Assembly (NCBI GenBank): GCA_045600965.1
Contig: JAZRYW010000022.1
Span: 1-52,274, forward strand
DNA from: RGIG6374 sp045600965
Lineage (GTDB): Bacteria > Bacteroidota > Bacteroidia > Bacteroidales > UBA932
Reading direction: 5' to 3'
Length of the DNA stretch: 52,274 nt
Translations under genes and position numbers: made by a program
Notes under the pieces: generated by a model
What the model saw: only the letters and a program-made list of their open reading frames with translations
The model's database searches: none
What the model was told of the DNA's origin: nothing
In this document: positions 43,191-50,451 of the stretch, piece by piece
How the letters are laid out: each line of letters opens with the position of its first letter
Numbering within the stretch: position 1 is the stretch's first letter

Positions 43191-43913
43191 CTATCTTCTG
43201 AATTCATAACAGGTTATCGCCGTTGCAACTGCCACGTTGAGCGATTCGGCCGTCGGCACGTCACCGGGGAAGGGCGGTATGAACAGCCGTCTTGTAACCA
43301 TCGAGGCAATCCGGGGGCTTATTCCGTTCGCCTCATTGCCCATCACTATCAGACCGCAGTTTGAGAGAGGGGCGGAGGATATAGTCTCACCATCCAGGAA
43401 GGTGCCGTAAACCGGCATCCCGCACAGGGCGAATCTTCTGCAGACATCCTCAAGATCGCAATATATCAGCCTCTTGCGGAAAATGGCGCCCATAGTGGCC
43501 TGAACGACCTTGGGATTGTATATGTCGGCCGTATCCCGCGAGGCAAATATCACATCTATGCCGAACCAGTCGGCAATCCTCATTATCGTTCCAAGGTTTC
43601 CGGGGTCGCGTACAGCATCGAGCGCCAGGGCAAGCGGCTTCCCGTTTATTATGCGGTCAACCTCATCCCCGGTCAATGCTCCGGGGATTGAAACCACAGC
43701 CAGAGCGGGGGAGGGAGACGACAGGGAGGAAATGCGTTTCATATCAGTTTCCCCTATGTCTTCAATTCTGTAGACCTTTTTGACTTCGAAGCTGCTGGCA
43801 AGGGCCTCCTCAACCATTTTTACACCTTCGACCACAAACAGACCGGACTTCTCCCGTTCCTTCTTGCCTGCCAGGGAACTGACAGCTTTGATTTCATTCT
43901 TAGATAAGGGCAT
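43191..43913 (-). CDS. SpoU family RNA 2'-O-methyltransferase
   Basis: A 240-residue SPOUT enzyme with the three motifs: LDAVRDPGNLGTIMRIADW, LIVMGNEANGIS and PTAESLNVAVATAITCYE. The N-terminal domain (SLAGKKEREKSGLFVVEG) is of the TsnR/RNA-binding L30e type. The target (23S rRNA or tRNA) is unknown. It differs from the RlmB-like protein in this window. Its promoter TATATTTG is at 43933-43940, and the amidase-like gene follows after 9 bp. Confidence 0.9.
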   Translation of the reverse strand: MPLSKNEIKAVSSLAGKKEREKSGLFVVEGVKMVEEALASSFEVKKVYRIEDIGETDMKRISSLSSPSPALAVVSIPGALTGDEVDRIINGKPLALALDAVRDPGNLGTIMRIADWFGIDVIFASRDTADIYNPKVVQATMGAIFRKRLIYCDLEDVCRRFALCGMPVYGTFLDGETISSAPLSNCGLIVMGNEANGISPRIASMVTRRLFIPPFPGDVPTAESLNVAVATAITCYEFRR

Positions 43914-43932
43914 ATATCAGCTTCTTAACCCC

Positions 43933-43980
43933 CAAATATAACCAAATTATGGCTGATTTGCCCGAAAATCATTACTTTTG
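43933..43980. promoter_or_regulatory. Divergent promoters for the SpoU gene and the TamL-like gene
   Basis: Minus strand TATATTTG (43933-43940) points to the SpoU gene, 20 bp before its ATG. Plus strand TACTTTTG (43973-43980) points to the TamL-like gene, about 55 bp before its ATG. The -33 elements are unclear. Confidence 0.55.
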
Positions 43981-44034
43981 TGTCAAGAAGACGCTCTGGA
44001 TATCAAGAACCGCCTATCGACTTCCCTTGCAGTG

Positions 44035-46263
44035 ATGAAAACAGGCATTGGCATACGCATCCTCAAGGTGGCCTGCTGTCTGGCCACCGTCTTTGCCTTG
44101 TCATCCTGCGGTTCGACGACAAAGGTCCTGGATGAAGGACAGTGGAGGCTGTATGACAACAGGATAAGCATTACCAACGGGAACGAGTATCCCGACTATT
44201 CCCCGAAGGACCTCAAGAACTACATCAAACAAAGCCCGAACAACTACTACTTCTTCCATTGGAATCCCCGCCTGTCCATATATAACTGGGGCGCGGGGAA
44301 GGATGGGAAACTCGCCCGAATTTTCCGTGAGAAGATAGGTGTGGCTCCGGTAGTGCTCAACACCGACCTTATCGCAAGCAGCAAGGATGGCATAGTCTCC
44401 CACCTCGAATATCTCGGCTATTTCAACTCGTCCGTTCGTGATACCGTTGAATATGACGCTGAGAGAAAGCTCGCTACCGTCAGGTATGACGTGACCCTGG
44501 GCAAGCGTTATCCCATTGCCGGCATCGAATATGTGGTCCCGGATTCCACTATGAAAGCGTTGCTCGATCTGGATTCGTTGAATCATACCATACGGCCGGG
44601 GATGCCTCTCAGCGAGAGCCTGCTTGAAACTGAATCCGACCGCGTCGCCCAGATGTTCCGTGACAACGGCTATTACAATTTCACGAAGAACTATTTCTTT
44701 TATTTTGCAGATTCCGTGGCGGTGAGGGATTCGGCGAACCTTACGGTCAGGCTCGAGAACTATACCCGTAACGAAAACTCATCCAATGCCCGTACACATA
44801 CGCAATATACAATCAGACAGGTGAGCATAACTCCTGTAGGAGGCTTCTACGTGCGGAGGAATTTCCTGAATTCGATAAACAGGATAAAACCGGGGGATCT
44901 TTATTCTGAAAGTTCCATTGCGAACACCTACCGCAGGTTCACTTCAGTGCCGCTGTTCAGCAATGTGAACGTGCAGTTGAGCGAAGTTGACTCGGCTCTG
45001 CTCGACTGCTCGATACGTCTGACTTCCGCAAAGCGTCAGGCCGTGAAGTTCTCGCTTGAGGGCTCTGTCAATTCAAGTTCCCTCTTCGGCGTCTCCCCCA
45101 AGATCTCATACAGCCACAAGAACCTTTTCGGAGGAGGGGAGATGCTCACCCTGGATCTGATGGGCAACTTCCAGTTCAAGTTCAACGATGACGTCAAGTC
45201 GAATGAATTCGGTGTATCCGCAGGCATATCCTTCCCCAAATTCCTCCTCCTCCCTGACAGACTCTTTTCGGGAGAGCTTCCGAACACTGATTTCAAACTG
45301 TCGTACAACTATCAGGACCGTCCGGAATATGCGAGAAGCATAGCATCGACATCTTTCGGCTACAAGCTCAACCTGACAGACAACCTCTACTTCCAATACT
45401 ACCCGCTTCAGTTGAGTATGGTCTACCTCTATCATATCGACCAGTCGTTCTATGACAGACTGAGGGATCCTTTCCTCCAGTATTCATACAAGGCCCACTT
45501 CGACCTCGGCTCGGGTCTGCTGCTCTACTACAAGTATGGAGGATTCTATACCAGATGGCAGACCGATGTGGCGGGCAATCTGATAAGCCTTTTCAACGAC
45601 AGTATGAAAAAGGACGACCAGGGCGCGAGCCTTCTGTTCGGGATACCTTATTCACAGTATGTCCGTTCGGAGATACAGGCTGTGTTCACCCGTCCTTTCG
45701 AAAGGGATGAGCGCCTCGCGATAGCGGGAAGGCTTATGGCCGGTTGCGGATATGCATACGGGAATTCAAGCGCGCTGCCTTTTGAAAAGCTCTTCTCTGC
45801 CGGTGGCTCCAGCAGCCTCAGGGGATGGCAGATACGCAGCGTGGGCCCCGGAATGGCTCCGATGGACTCCACATTCTCCATAGCAAACCAGACCGGAGAC
45901 CTCAAGCTCGAGGCCAATGTGGAATTCCGTTTCCCCATATACAATTTTCTCAGGGGGGCGCTTTTCTATGATGCCGGTAACGTCTGGAATCTTCCGAGAA
46001 ACTGGGAAGATCTGACTGGAAGGTCCGATTTCCCTGATGGGAACATACCCGAAGATGCGCGCGGAGAGTTCCGTTTCAGTACGCTCGGCCGCAGCATCGC
46101 CCAGGACTGGGGCATCGGCCTGCGTCTGGATTTCAATTCAATCCTGGTAAGGGTTGATTTCGGTATGCAGACATATAACCCTGCCGAAGGCCGTTGGATC
46201 AGGCCTTCGGAGTGGTTTGAGGGTTACAGTGCGTTTCATTTTGGTGTAGGCCTGCCGTTCTAG
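44035..46263 (+). CDS. TamL-like Omp85 (BamA/TamA family) lipoprotein
   Basis: A 742-residue outer-membrane protein with lipobox ALSSC, POTRA-like repeats over about residues 40-330 (GIEYVVPDSTMKALLDL, ITPVGGFYVRRN) and a C-terminal 16-strand barrel. The Omp85 core motif SSLRGWQIRSVGPG lies in the barrel, and the last residues HFGVGLPF fit a C-terminal beta signal. Bacteroidota TamL is a lipoprotein version of TamA that pairs with TamB to move lipids or insert proteins. No tamB is seen here. The ATG at 44035 is used because the longer frame begins in the promoter. Its end overlaps the opposing ABC gene by 65 bp. Confidence 0.88.
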   Translation: MKTGIGIRILKVACCLATVFALSSCGSTTKVLDEGQWRLYDNRISITNGNEYPDYSPKDLKNYIKQSPNNYYFFHWNPRLSIYNWGAGKDGKLARIFREKIGVAPVVLNTDLIASSKDGIVSHLEYLGYFNSSVRDTVEYDAERKLATVRYDVTLGKRYPIAGIEYVVPDSTMKALLDLDSLNHTIRPGMPLSESLLETESDRVAQMFRDNGYYNFTKNYFFYFADSVAVRDSANLTVRLENYTRNENSSNARTHTQYTIRQVSITPVGGFYVRRNFLNSINRIKPGDLYSESSIANTYRRFTSVPLFSNVNVQLSEVDSALLDCSIRLTSAKRQAVKFSLEGSVNSSSLFGVSPKISYSHKNLFGGGEMLTLDLMGNFQFKFNDDVKSNEFGVSAGISFPKFLLLPDRLFSGELPNTDFKLSYNYQDRPEYARSIASTSFGYKLNLTDNLYFQYYPLQLSMVYLYHIDQSFYDRLRDPFLQYSYKAHFDLGSGLLLYYKYGGFYTRWQTDVAGNLISLFNDSMKKDDQGASLLFGIPYSQYVRSEIQAVFTRPFERDERLAIAGRLMAGCGYAYGNSSALPFEKLFSAGGSSSLRGWQIRSVGPGMAPMDSTFSIANQTGDLKLEANVEFRFPIYNFLRGALFYDAGNVWNLPRNWEDLTGRSDFPDGNIPEDARGEFRFSTLGRSIAQDWGIGLRLDFNSILVRVDFGMQTYNPAEGRWIRPSEWFEGYSAFHFGVGLPF

Positions 46264-48043
46264 CAATCTTCTCCACATTGAGGCTTCTGGCTGAAGCGTC
46301 GAATATCTCCCTGTAGACTCCGCCCTGTTCATAGATGCTGTCCGGGTCTCCATATTCGGCTACACGTCCGTCCTTGAGGGCGTATATCATCTCGCTGTCG
46401 ATGATTTGTGACAGGCTGTGCGAGATGATGATGACTGTGCGGTTCTCCTTGATGGCATCGATCGAGTTCTTGATCTGTTCGGTGGCGATGGCGTCAAGGC
46501 TCGCCGTGGGCTCGTCGAGGAAGATCACGGGAGGGTTCTTGAGGAACATCCTGGCTATGGCTATTCGTTGCTGCTGACCTCCGGAAAGCAGCAGCGCCTT
46601 CGAGGCGAACTGCTGTGGCAGAGCCATTATCTGGTCATAAATGCAGGCCTTGCGAGCGGCTTCGTGGATTTCCTCCAATCTTGCGTCAGGCTTGCCGTAG
46701 CGTATGTTCTCCTCTATTGTGCCGTCGAAGATGTGGTTCTTCTGAAGCACAAGGCCAATGTTGTCGCGCAGCACTTTCGTATCATATTCGCGCAGGTCGA
46801 CACCGTCAAGGGTTATGCTTCCGCAGTCAGGCTCGTAGAACTTGTCGAGCAGGTTGACTATGGTGCTCTTTCCTGCACCGGAAAGTCCCACAAGGGCGGT
46901 GATGCGGCCGCTGTTGATGGTCATATTGATGTCGTGAAGGGCCTTTGTCCCGTTGGGGTAGGTGAAGTCCACGTGGCTTATGACGAAATCCCCTTTGACC
47001 TTCTCGGGGACATATCGGCCGCTTGCCTCCACGTCGGCTTCCGAATCGAGTATGTCGAAATAGCCTTCGGCATATATCAGCGCATCGTTCATATCGTCGA
47101 ATATGCGCTGCAGCTGTGTGATGGGCGCTGTTACGTTGCCGAACAGCATCACGTGGTACATAATCTTGCCTATTGTCATACCGGGATAGCCGCTCAACAC
47201 GAGGTAGGCGGTCAGGATGATTATCAGCACGGTTCCGACCTGCCTGACAAAGCTTTTCAGACCGTTGTAGTAGAAGCTTGTACGGCGGACGCTCATCTGG
47301 TTGTCCGTGAACCTGTTCTGAAGGTCCCACTGCTTGTCGCCCTCGATTTTTTCGCGGTTGAACGACTTTATGACATTGATGGACTCGATTATGTTCATTA
47401 TCCCGTGGCTCTTCTCCTCACGGCACTCCCTCATATTTCGTCTCCAGCCCTTGAGCTTGCGCGCCTGGTGTACGGTGATGACAAAGTAGACGGGCACTAT
47501 GAACAGCGCCGTCAGGCCTACCCATACGTTTGCTATGAAGATGAGCACGAGGGCGAGTATGGCGCTGGTGAACAGGGGCAGCAGGTCGATGAAGAAGTTC
47601 TGGACTGTCCTCGATATGCTGCTCACGCCCTGGTCTATGCGGGTCTGAAGTTTGCCGGCTTCGTTGTTGTTGCGGGAGAAGAAGGCCATCCTGAACGACA
47701 GCATCCTGTCAATCACGGCCTGGGACATATCCTTCGAGACGAATATCCTCATCCTTTCGCCGTAATAGTTCTGCGCGAACGTTATCAGGGCGGAAAGGAT
47801 CTCCTTGCCAAGAAGCACTATGGATATGATGGTGAGTATCCTCACCGCTTCGGTCAGACCTTCGGCCCATACGAAACCGCCATCGAGAAGCCCGTCGATG
47901 GAATCCACCGTCCAGTCGAGCACGATGGCATTGACCTGCTGCATCAGGGAACTTATCAGCGTAAGGACCAGAGTAGCAAGCACAAGCCATTTGTAAGGGC
48001 TTACAAATGGCTTGATTTTACTGAATAACTTGAATATGTTCAT
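46199..48043 (-). CDS. ABC exporter, fused permease-ATPase
   Basis: A 614-residue half-transporter of the ABCB/MdlB type. Six membrane segments come first, including ILTLISSLMQQVNAIVLDW-like helices. The ATPase domain has Walker A GLSGAGKST, the signature LLSGGQQQRIAIARM, Walker B VIFLDEPTASLD and the H-loop SHS. It would act as a dimer to export a lipid, peptide or drug; substrate unknown. It follows the aquaporin gene by 6 bp. The 3' end overlaps the opposing TamL-like gene by 65 bp. Confidence 0.92.
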   Translation of the reverse strand: MNIFKLFSKIKPFVSPYKWLVLATLVLTLISSLMQQVNAIVLDWTVDSIDGLLDGGFVWAEGLTEAVRILTIISIVLLGKEILSALITFAQNYYGERMRIFVSKDMSQAVIDRMLSFRMAFFSRNNNEAGKLQTRIDQGVSSISRTVQNFFIDLLPLFTSAILALVLIFIANVWVGLTALFIVPVYFVITVHQARKLKGWRRNMRECREEKSHGIMNIIESINVIKSFNREKIEGDKQWDLQNRFTDNQMSVRRTSFYYNGLKSFVRQVGTVLIIILTAYLVLSGYPGMTIGKIMYHVMLFGNVTAPITQLQRIFDDMNDALIYAEGYFDILDSEADVEASGRYVPEKVKGDFVISHVDFTYPNGTKALHDINMTINSGRITALVGLSGAGKSTIVNLLDKFYEPDCGSITLDGVDLREYDTKVLRDNIGLVLQKNHIFDGTIEENIRYGKPDARLEEIHEAARKACIYDQIMALPQQFASKALLLSGGQQQRIAIARMFLKNPPVIFLDEPTASLDAIATEQIKNSIDAIKENRTVIIISHSLSQIIDSEMIYALKDGRVAEYGDPDSIYEQGGVYREIFDASARSLNVEKIARTAGLHQNETHCNPQTTPKA

Positions 48044-48049
48044 CGAATC

Positions 48050-48727
48050 CTATTCACTCTTGCACTTCTTGCATTCACATCCGAAGATAGCCCAGATGCC
48101 CGCTGCAAGAGCTGCCCCTGTAAGGGGAGCGACGATGAATACCCATACGTCGGCGACGGCTGTTCCTCCAACGAAGATGGCAGGGCCGAGGGAACGTGCA
48201 GGATTGACGGATGTGCCTGTCAGATTGATGCATACAAGGTGAACGAGAACCAGGGTGAGACCTATTGCAAGTCCGGCGAAATTGCCGGCACCCTTCTTGG
48301 AATCAGTAGTGCCGAGCACAACCAGGACGAAGATGCAGGTTGCAACTATCTCGACAAGGCAGGCTCCTGCAGGACCTCCTGCGTTTGCCACGCCGTTTGC
48401 GCCTCCCATAGGGTTGCCGCTGACTGAGCAGATCCAGAAAAGGATGGCTGCGCCTGCGATACCGCCGAGGAACTGCCCGACCCAGTAGCCGACAGCGTCC
48501 TTGAATGAGATTCTCCTGGAAAGAAGTACGCCAAGTGTGATGGCGGGGTTGATGTGGCAACCTGAAACGTTGCCGATGGTGTAGGCCATAGCCACTACGG
48601 CAAGACCGAATGCAGCTGCAGTCGCAAATACGCCGGCAGGCTCTCCGCATCCTACGAATACTGCTGTACCGCAGCCGAGGAGCGTCAGAACGAGTGTTCC
48701 GATAAATTCAGCGAAATACTTTTTCAT
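48050..48727 (-). CDS. aqpZ: Aquaporin Z
   Basis: A 225-residue water channel with six membrane segments and both NPA half-helices: HINPAITLG and SVNPARSLG. The selectivity-filter region around NPARS and the His in VLVHLVCIN fit water-specific AqpZ. It ends with a short Cys-rich tail (CECKKCKSE), unusual for AqpZ. It overlaps the DUF368 gene (ATGA), and the ABC exporter follows after 6 bp. Confidence 0.93.
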   Translation of the reverse strand: MKKYFAEFIGTLVLTLLGCGTAVFVGCGEPAGVFATAAAFGLAVVAMAYTIGNVSGCHINPAITLGVLLSRRISFKDAVGYWVGQFLGGIAGAAILFWICSVSGNPMGGANGVANAGGPAGACLVEIVATCIFVLVVLGTTDSKKGAGNFAGLAIGLTLVLVHLVCINLTGTSVNPARSLGPAIFVGGTAVADVWVFIVAPLTGAALAAGIWAIFGCECKKCKSE

Positions 48728-49656
48728 TGTGCAGATATTTGTGGTTTGGTTGAATCTTTCCGTCTTGATTTGCCGAGCAGTTCGATGACAGCAGTAAGCC
48801 CGATTCCGGCAGCGAAGAGAAGTATCGCGGGCAGTATCTGGAGATCCACCGGCGCGGCCGCCTCAGCGCCCTGACGGAGGGCCTGGGCCGTGCGGACTGC
48901 CTCCATATCGTTCCAGGGCCATACCTTGACCAGCGAGCCGATTACGAAACCCACGAGCGACAGCATCGTCTGTCTTTCCCAGCGGCCGAGAAGCCAGTGC
49001 AGAAGCTTTGCAAAGGCGAGGATACCTATGACGCAGCCGGCGGCGAACACTGCCAGAACGGGTATGTTCATATTGCTCACAGCTCCCATTATGCAGTCAT
49101 ATTTGCCAAGTATCACGAGGATGAAACTGCCGGAGATGCCGGGAAGTATCATCGTGCAGATGGCAATGGCGCCGCAGATGAATATGAACCAGAGGTCGTC
49201 TGTTGTCTGAGTGGGGGAAAGGGTGCAGACCACAAGGCCGAGCGCGAGGCCCGCAATGGCCCATAAGGTGTCGGAGAAGCGCCATCGGCCGGCATCCCTG
49301 AGCATAAGGAAGGCTGAAGCGATTATCAGTCCGAAAAAGAAAGCCCAGGTGGGAACGGGCCAGTAGTGAAGGACATACTCCATCAGTTTGGCAAGAGTCA
49401 GTATGCTCAATATCACACCTGCCCCCAGGGCAAGCAGGAATCCTCCGTGTATGCTTTTCCAGAATTCGCGTATCCTTCCCTTGAAGAGAACTCTCCAGGC
49501 GTTCCTGTCGGTGAAGGAGTTCAGAGCCTCCACTATCTCTTCATATATGCCGGTCAGGAGGGCTATCGTGCCGCCGGAGACACCGGGAACGACATTCGCC
49601 GCTCCCATCAGGAAACCCTTCACAGCTACTGGGATATTGCTCTTCAATGCACTCAT
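48724..49656 (-). CDS. DUF368 membrane protein
   Basis: A 310-residue protein with about eight membrane segments. The N-terminal MGAANVVPGVSGGTIALLTG and the internal repeat LPGISGSFILVILGKYD are the paired DUF368 signature. The family is tied to polyprenyl-phosphate (undecaprenyl phosphate) translocation across the inner membrane in some bacteria. Its role here is not proven. It overlaps both neighbours by 4 bp, DUF6913 upstream and aqpZ downstream. Confidence 0.9.
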   Translation of the reverse strand: MSALKSNIPVAVKGFLMGAANVVPGVSGGTIALLTGIYEEIVEALNSFTDRNAWRVLFKGRIREFWKSIHGGFLLALGAGVILSILTLAKLMEYVLHYWPVPTWAFFFGLIIASAFLMLRDAGRWRFSDTLWAIAGLALGLVVCTLSPTQTTDDLWFIFICGAIAICTMILPGISGSFILVILGKYDCIMGAVSNMNIPVLAVFAAGCVIGILAFAKLLHWLLGRWERQTMLSLVGFVIGSLVKVWPWNDMEAVRTAQALRQGAEAAAPVDLQILPAILLFAAGIGLTAVIELLGKSRRKDSTKPQISAQ

Positions 49657-50303
49657 TTTTCCACTTTTATGGCTGATAGATAGCGTATTATCTCCGTGGC
49701 AAGGTCAACGGTGGTGAATGTGGGCTCTTCAGGAACTGTATCTTCCGGATCATCCTCTTCATCTTCGTAGTACAGTTCTTCGTCTTCCACGTCTTTGATC
49801 TCTCCTTCCTTGGGAGCGTCGAATATTTCAAGGTCATAGCGCATCGCGTCGGAAACGTGAGTGCCGACTGTCATATCCGCTCCTGTGTGGACCATAATGC
49901 AGTCCGCAGTGAAATTGTATACGGTGGAGAGGTTGATCAGTATGTCGAACGTGCCTTCACAGAAATCCTTGATGAGGCTTTCCGAAGGAACGCCGAGCTT
50001 GTTGATGTCGGTGCGTGTGATGATGGTGGAGTGGGGAACGGCAAGGCACCAGGCGCAGCTGGGGGCGTTCTTCTCTATGTTTATGAAGATGCCTGAACTC
50101 TTGATTCCCAATTTGCGGAAGTGGCTCGTGAGGTAGCGGTATGCCTCCTCGCTTCTTTTTTCGGCCAGATTGACCACTATCCCTATGCTCCTGGCATCCT
50201 CAAGGGAATGATATACCTTGTTGCGCTGGATGCGCATCGGCTTTATGGCCCTTCCCTGCATCCATCCGACCACCTTGTCGATGAACTTTATATCGCGTTT
50301 CAT
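49653..50303 (-). CDS. DUF6913-like protein with acidic C-terminus
   Basis: A 216-residue soluble protein found in Bacteroidota, recalled as DUF6913. The core has FDILINLSTVYNFTADCIM followed by VGTHVS, and cysteines in NAPSCAWCLA. A very acidic stretch follows (EDEELYYEDEEDDPED) before the C-terminal helix. No known function. It is first in an operon with DUF368, aqpZ and the ABC exporter, and is translationally coupled to DUF368. Confidence 0.72.
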   Translation of the reverse strand: MKRDIKFIDKVVGWMQGRAIKPMRIQRNKVYHSLEDARSIGIVVNLAEKRSEEAYRYLTSHFRKLGIKSSGIFINIEKNAPSCAWCLAVPHSTIITRTDINKLGVPSESLIKDFCEGTFDILINLSTVYNFTADCIMVHTGADMTVGTHVSDAMRYDLEIFDAPKEGEIKDVEDEELYYEDEEDDPEDTVPEEPTFTTVDLATEIIRYLSAIKVEK

Positions 50304-50333
50304 CTCTTATCCAAAAAAATACATTAATTCACG

Positions 50334-50341
50334 CAAATATA
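50334..50341 (-). promoter_or_regulatory. Promoter -7 box of the DUF6913 operon
   Basis: TATATTTG on the minus strand, 31 bp before the ATG at 50303. A TTTTG lies 12 bp upstream, closer than a normal -33. Confidence 0.55.
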
Positions 50342-50378
50342 CATTATTTTCGGCAAAACACCGCAGACATTCGTTCAT

Positions 50379-50431
50379 AAGACAAGAAAAGAGGATGACC
50401 TCAAGTCCCCGGGACTATTAGTCATCCTCTT
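50379..50431 (-). terminator. Rho-independent terminator of the pyruvate phosphate dikinase gene
   Basis: AAGAGGATGAC (50389-50399) is inverted at 50421-50431, with an inner AGTCC/GGACT hairpin. On the minus strand it is followed by TTTTCTTGTCTT, a U-rich run. It isolates the next operon. Confidence 0.88.
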
Positions 50432-50451
50432 CAATATCTGTATTCAGATTG

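Noticed and set aside
46418..48028. 536-codon plus-strand frame opposite the ABC exporter
   Set aside because: Antisense shadow of a clear ABC transporter; the composition is low-complexity and His/Val-rich without a domain.
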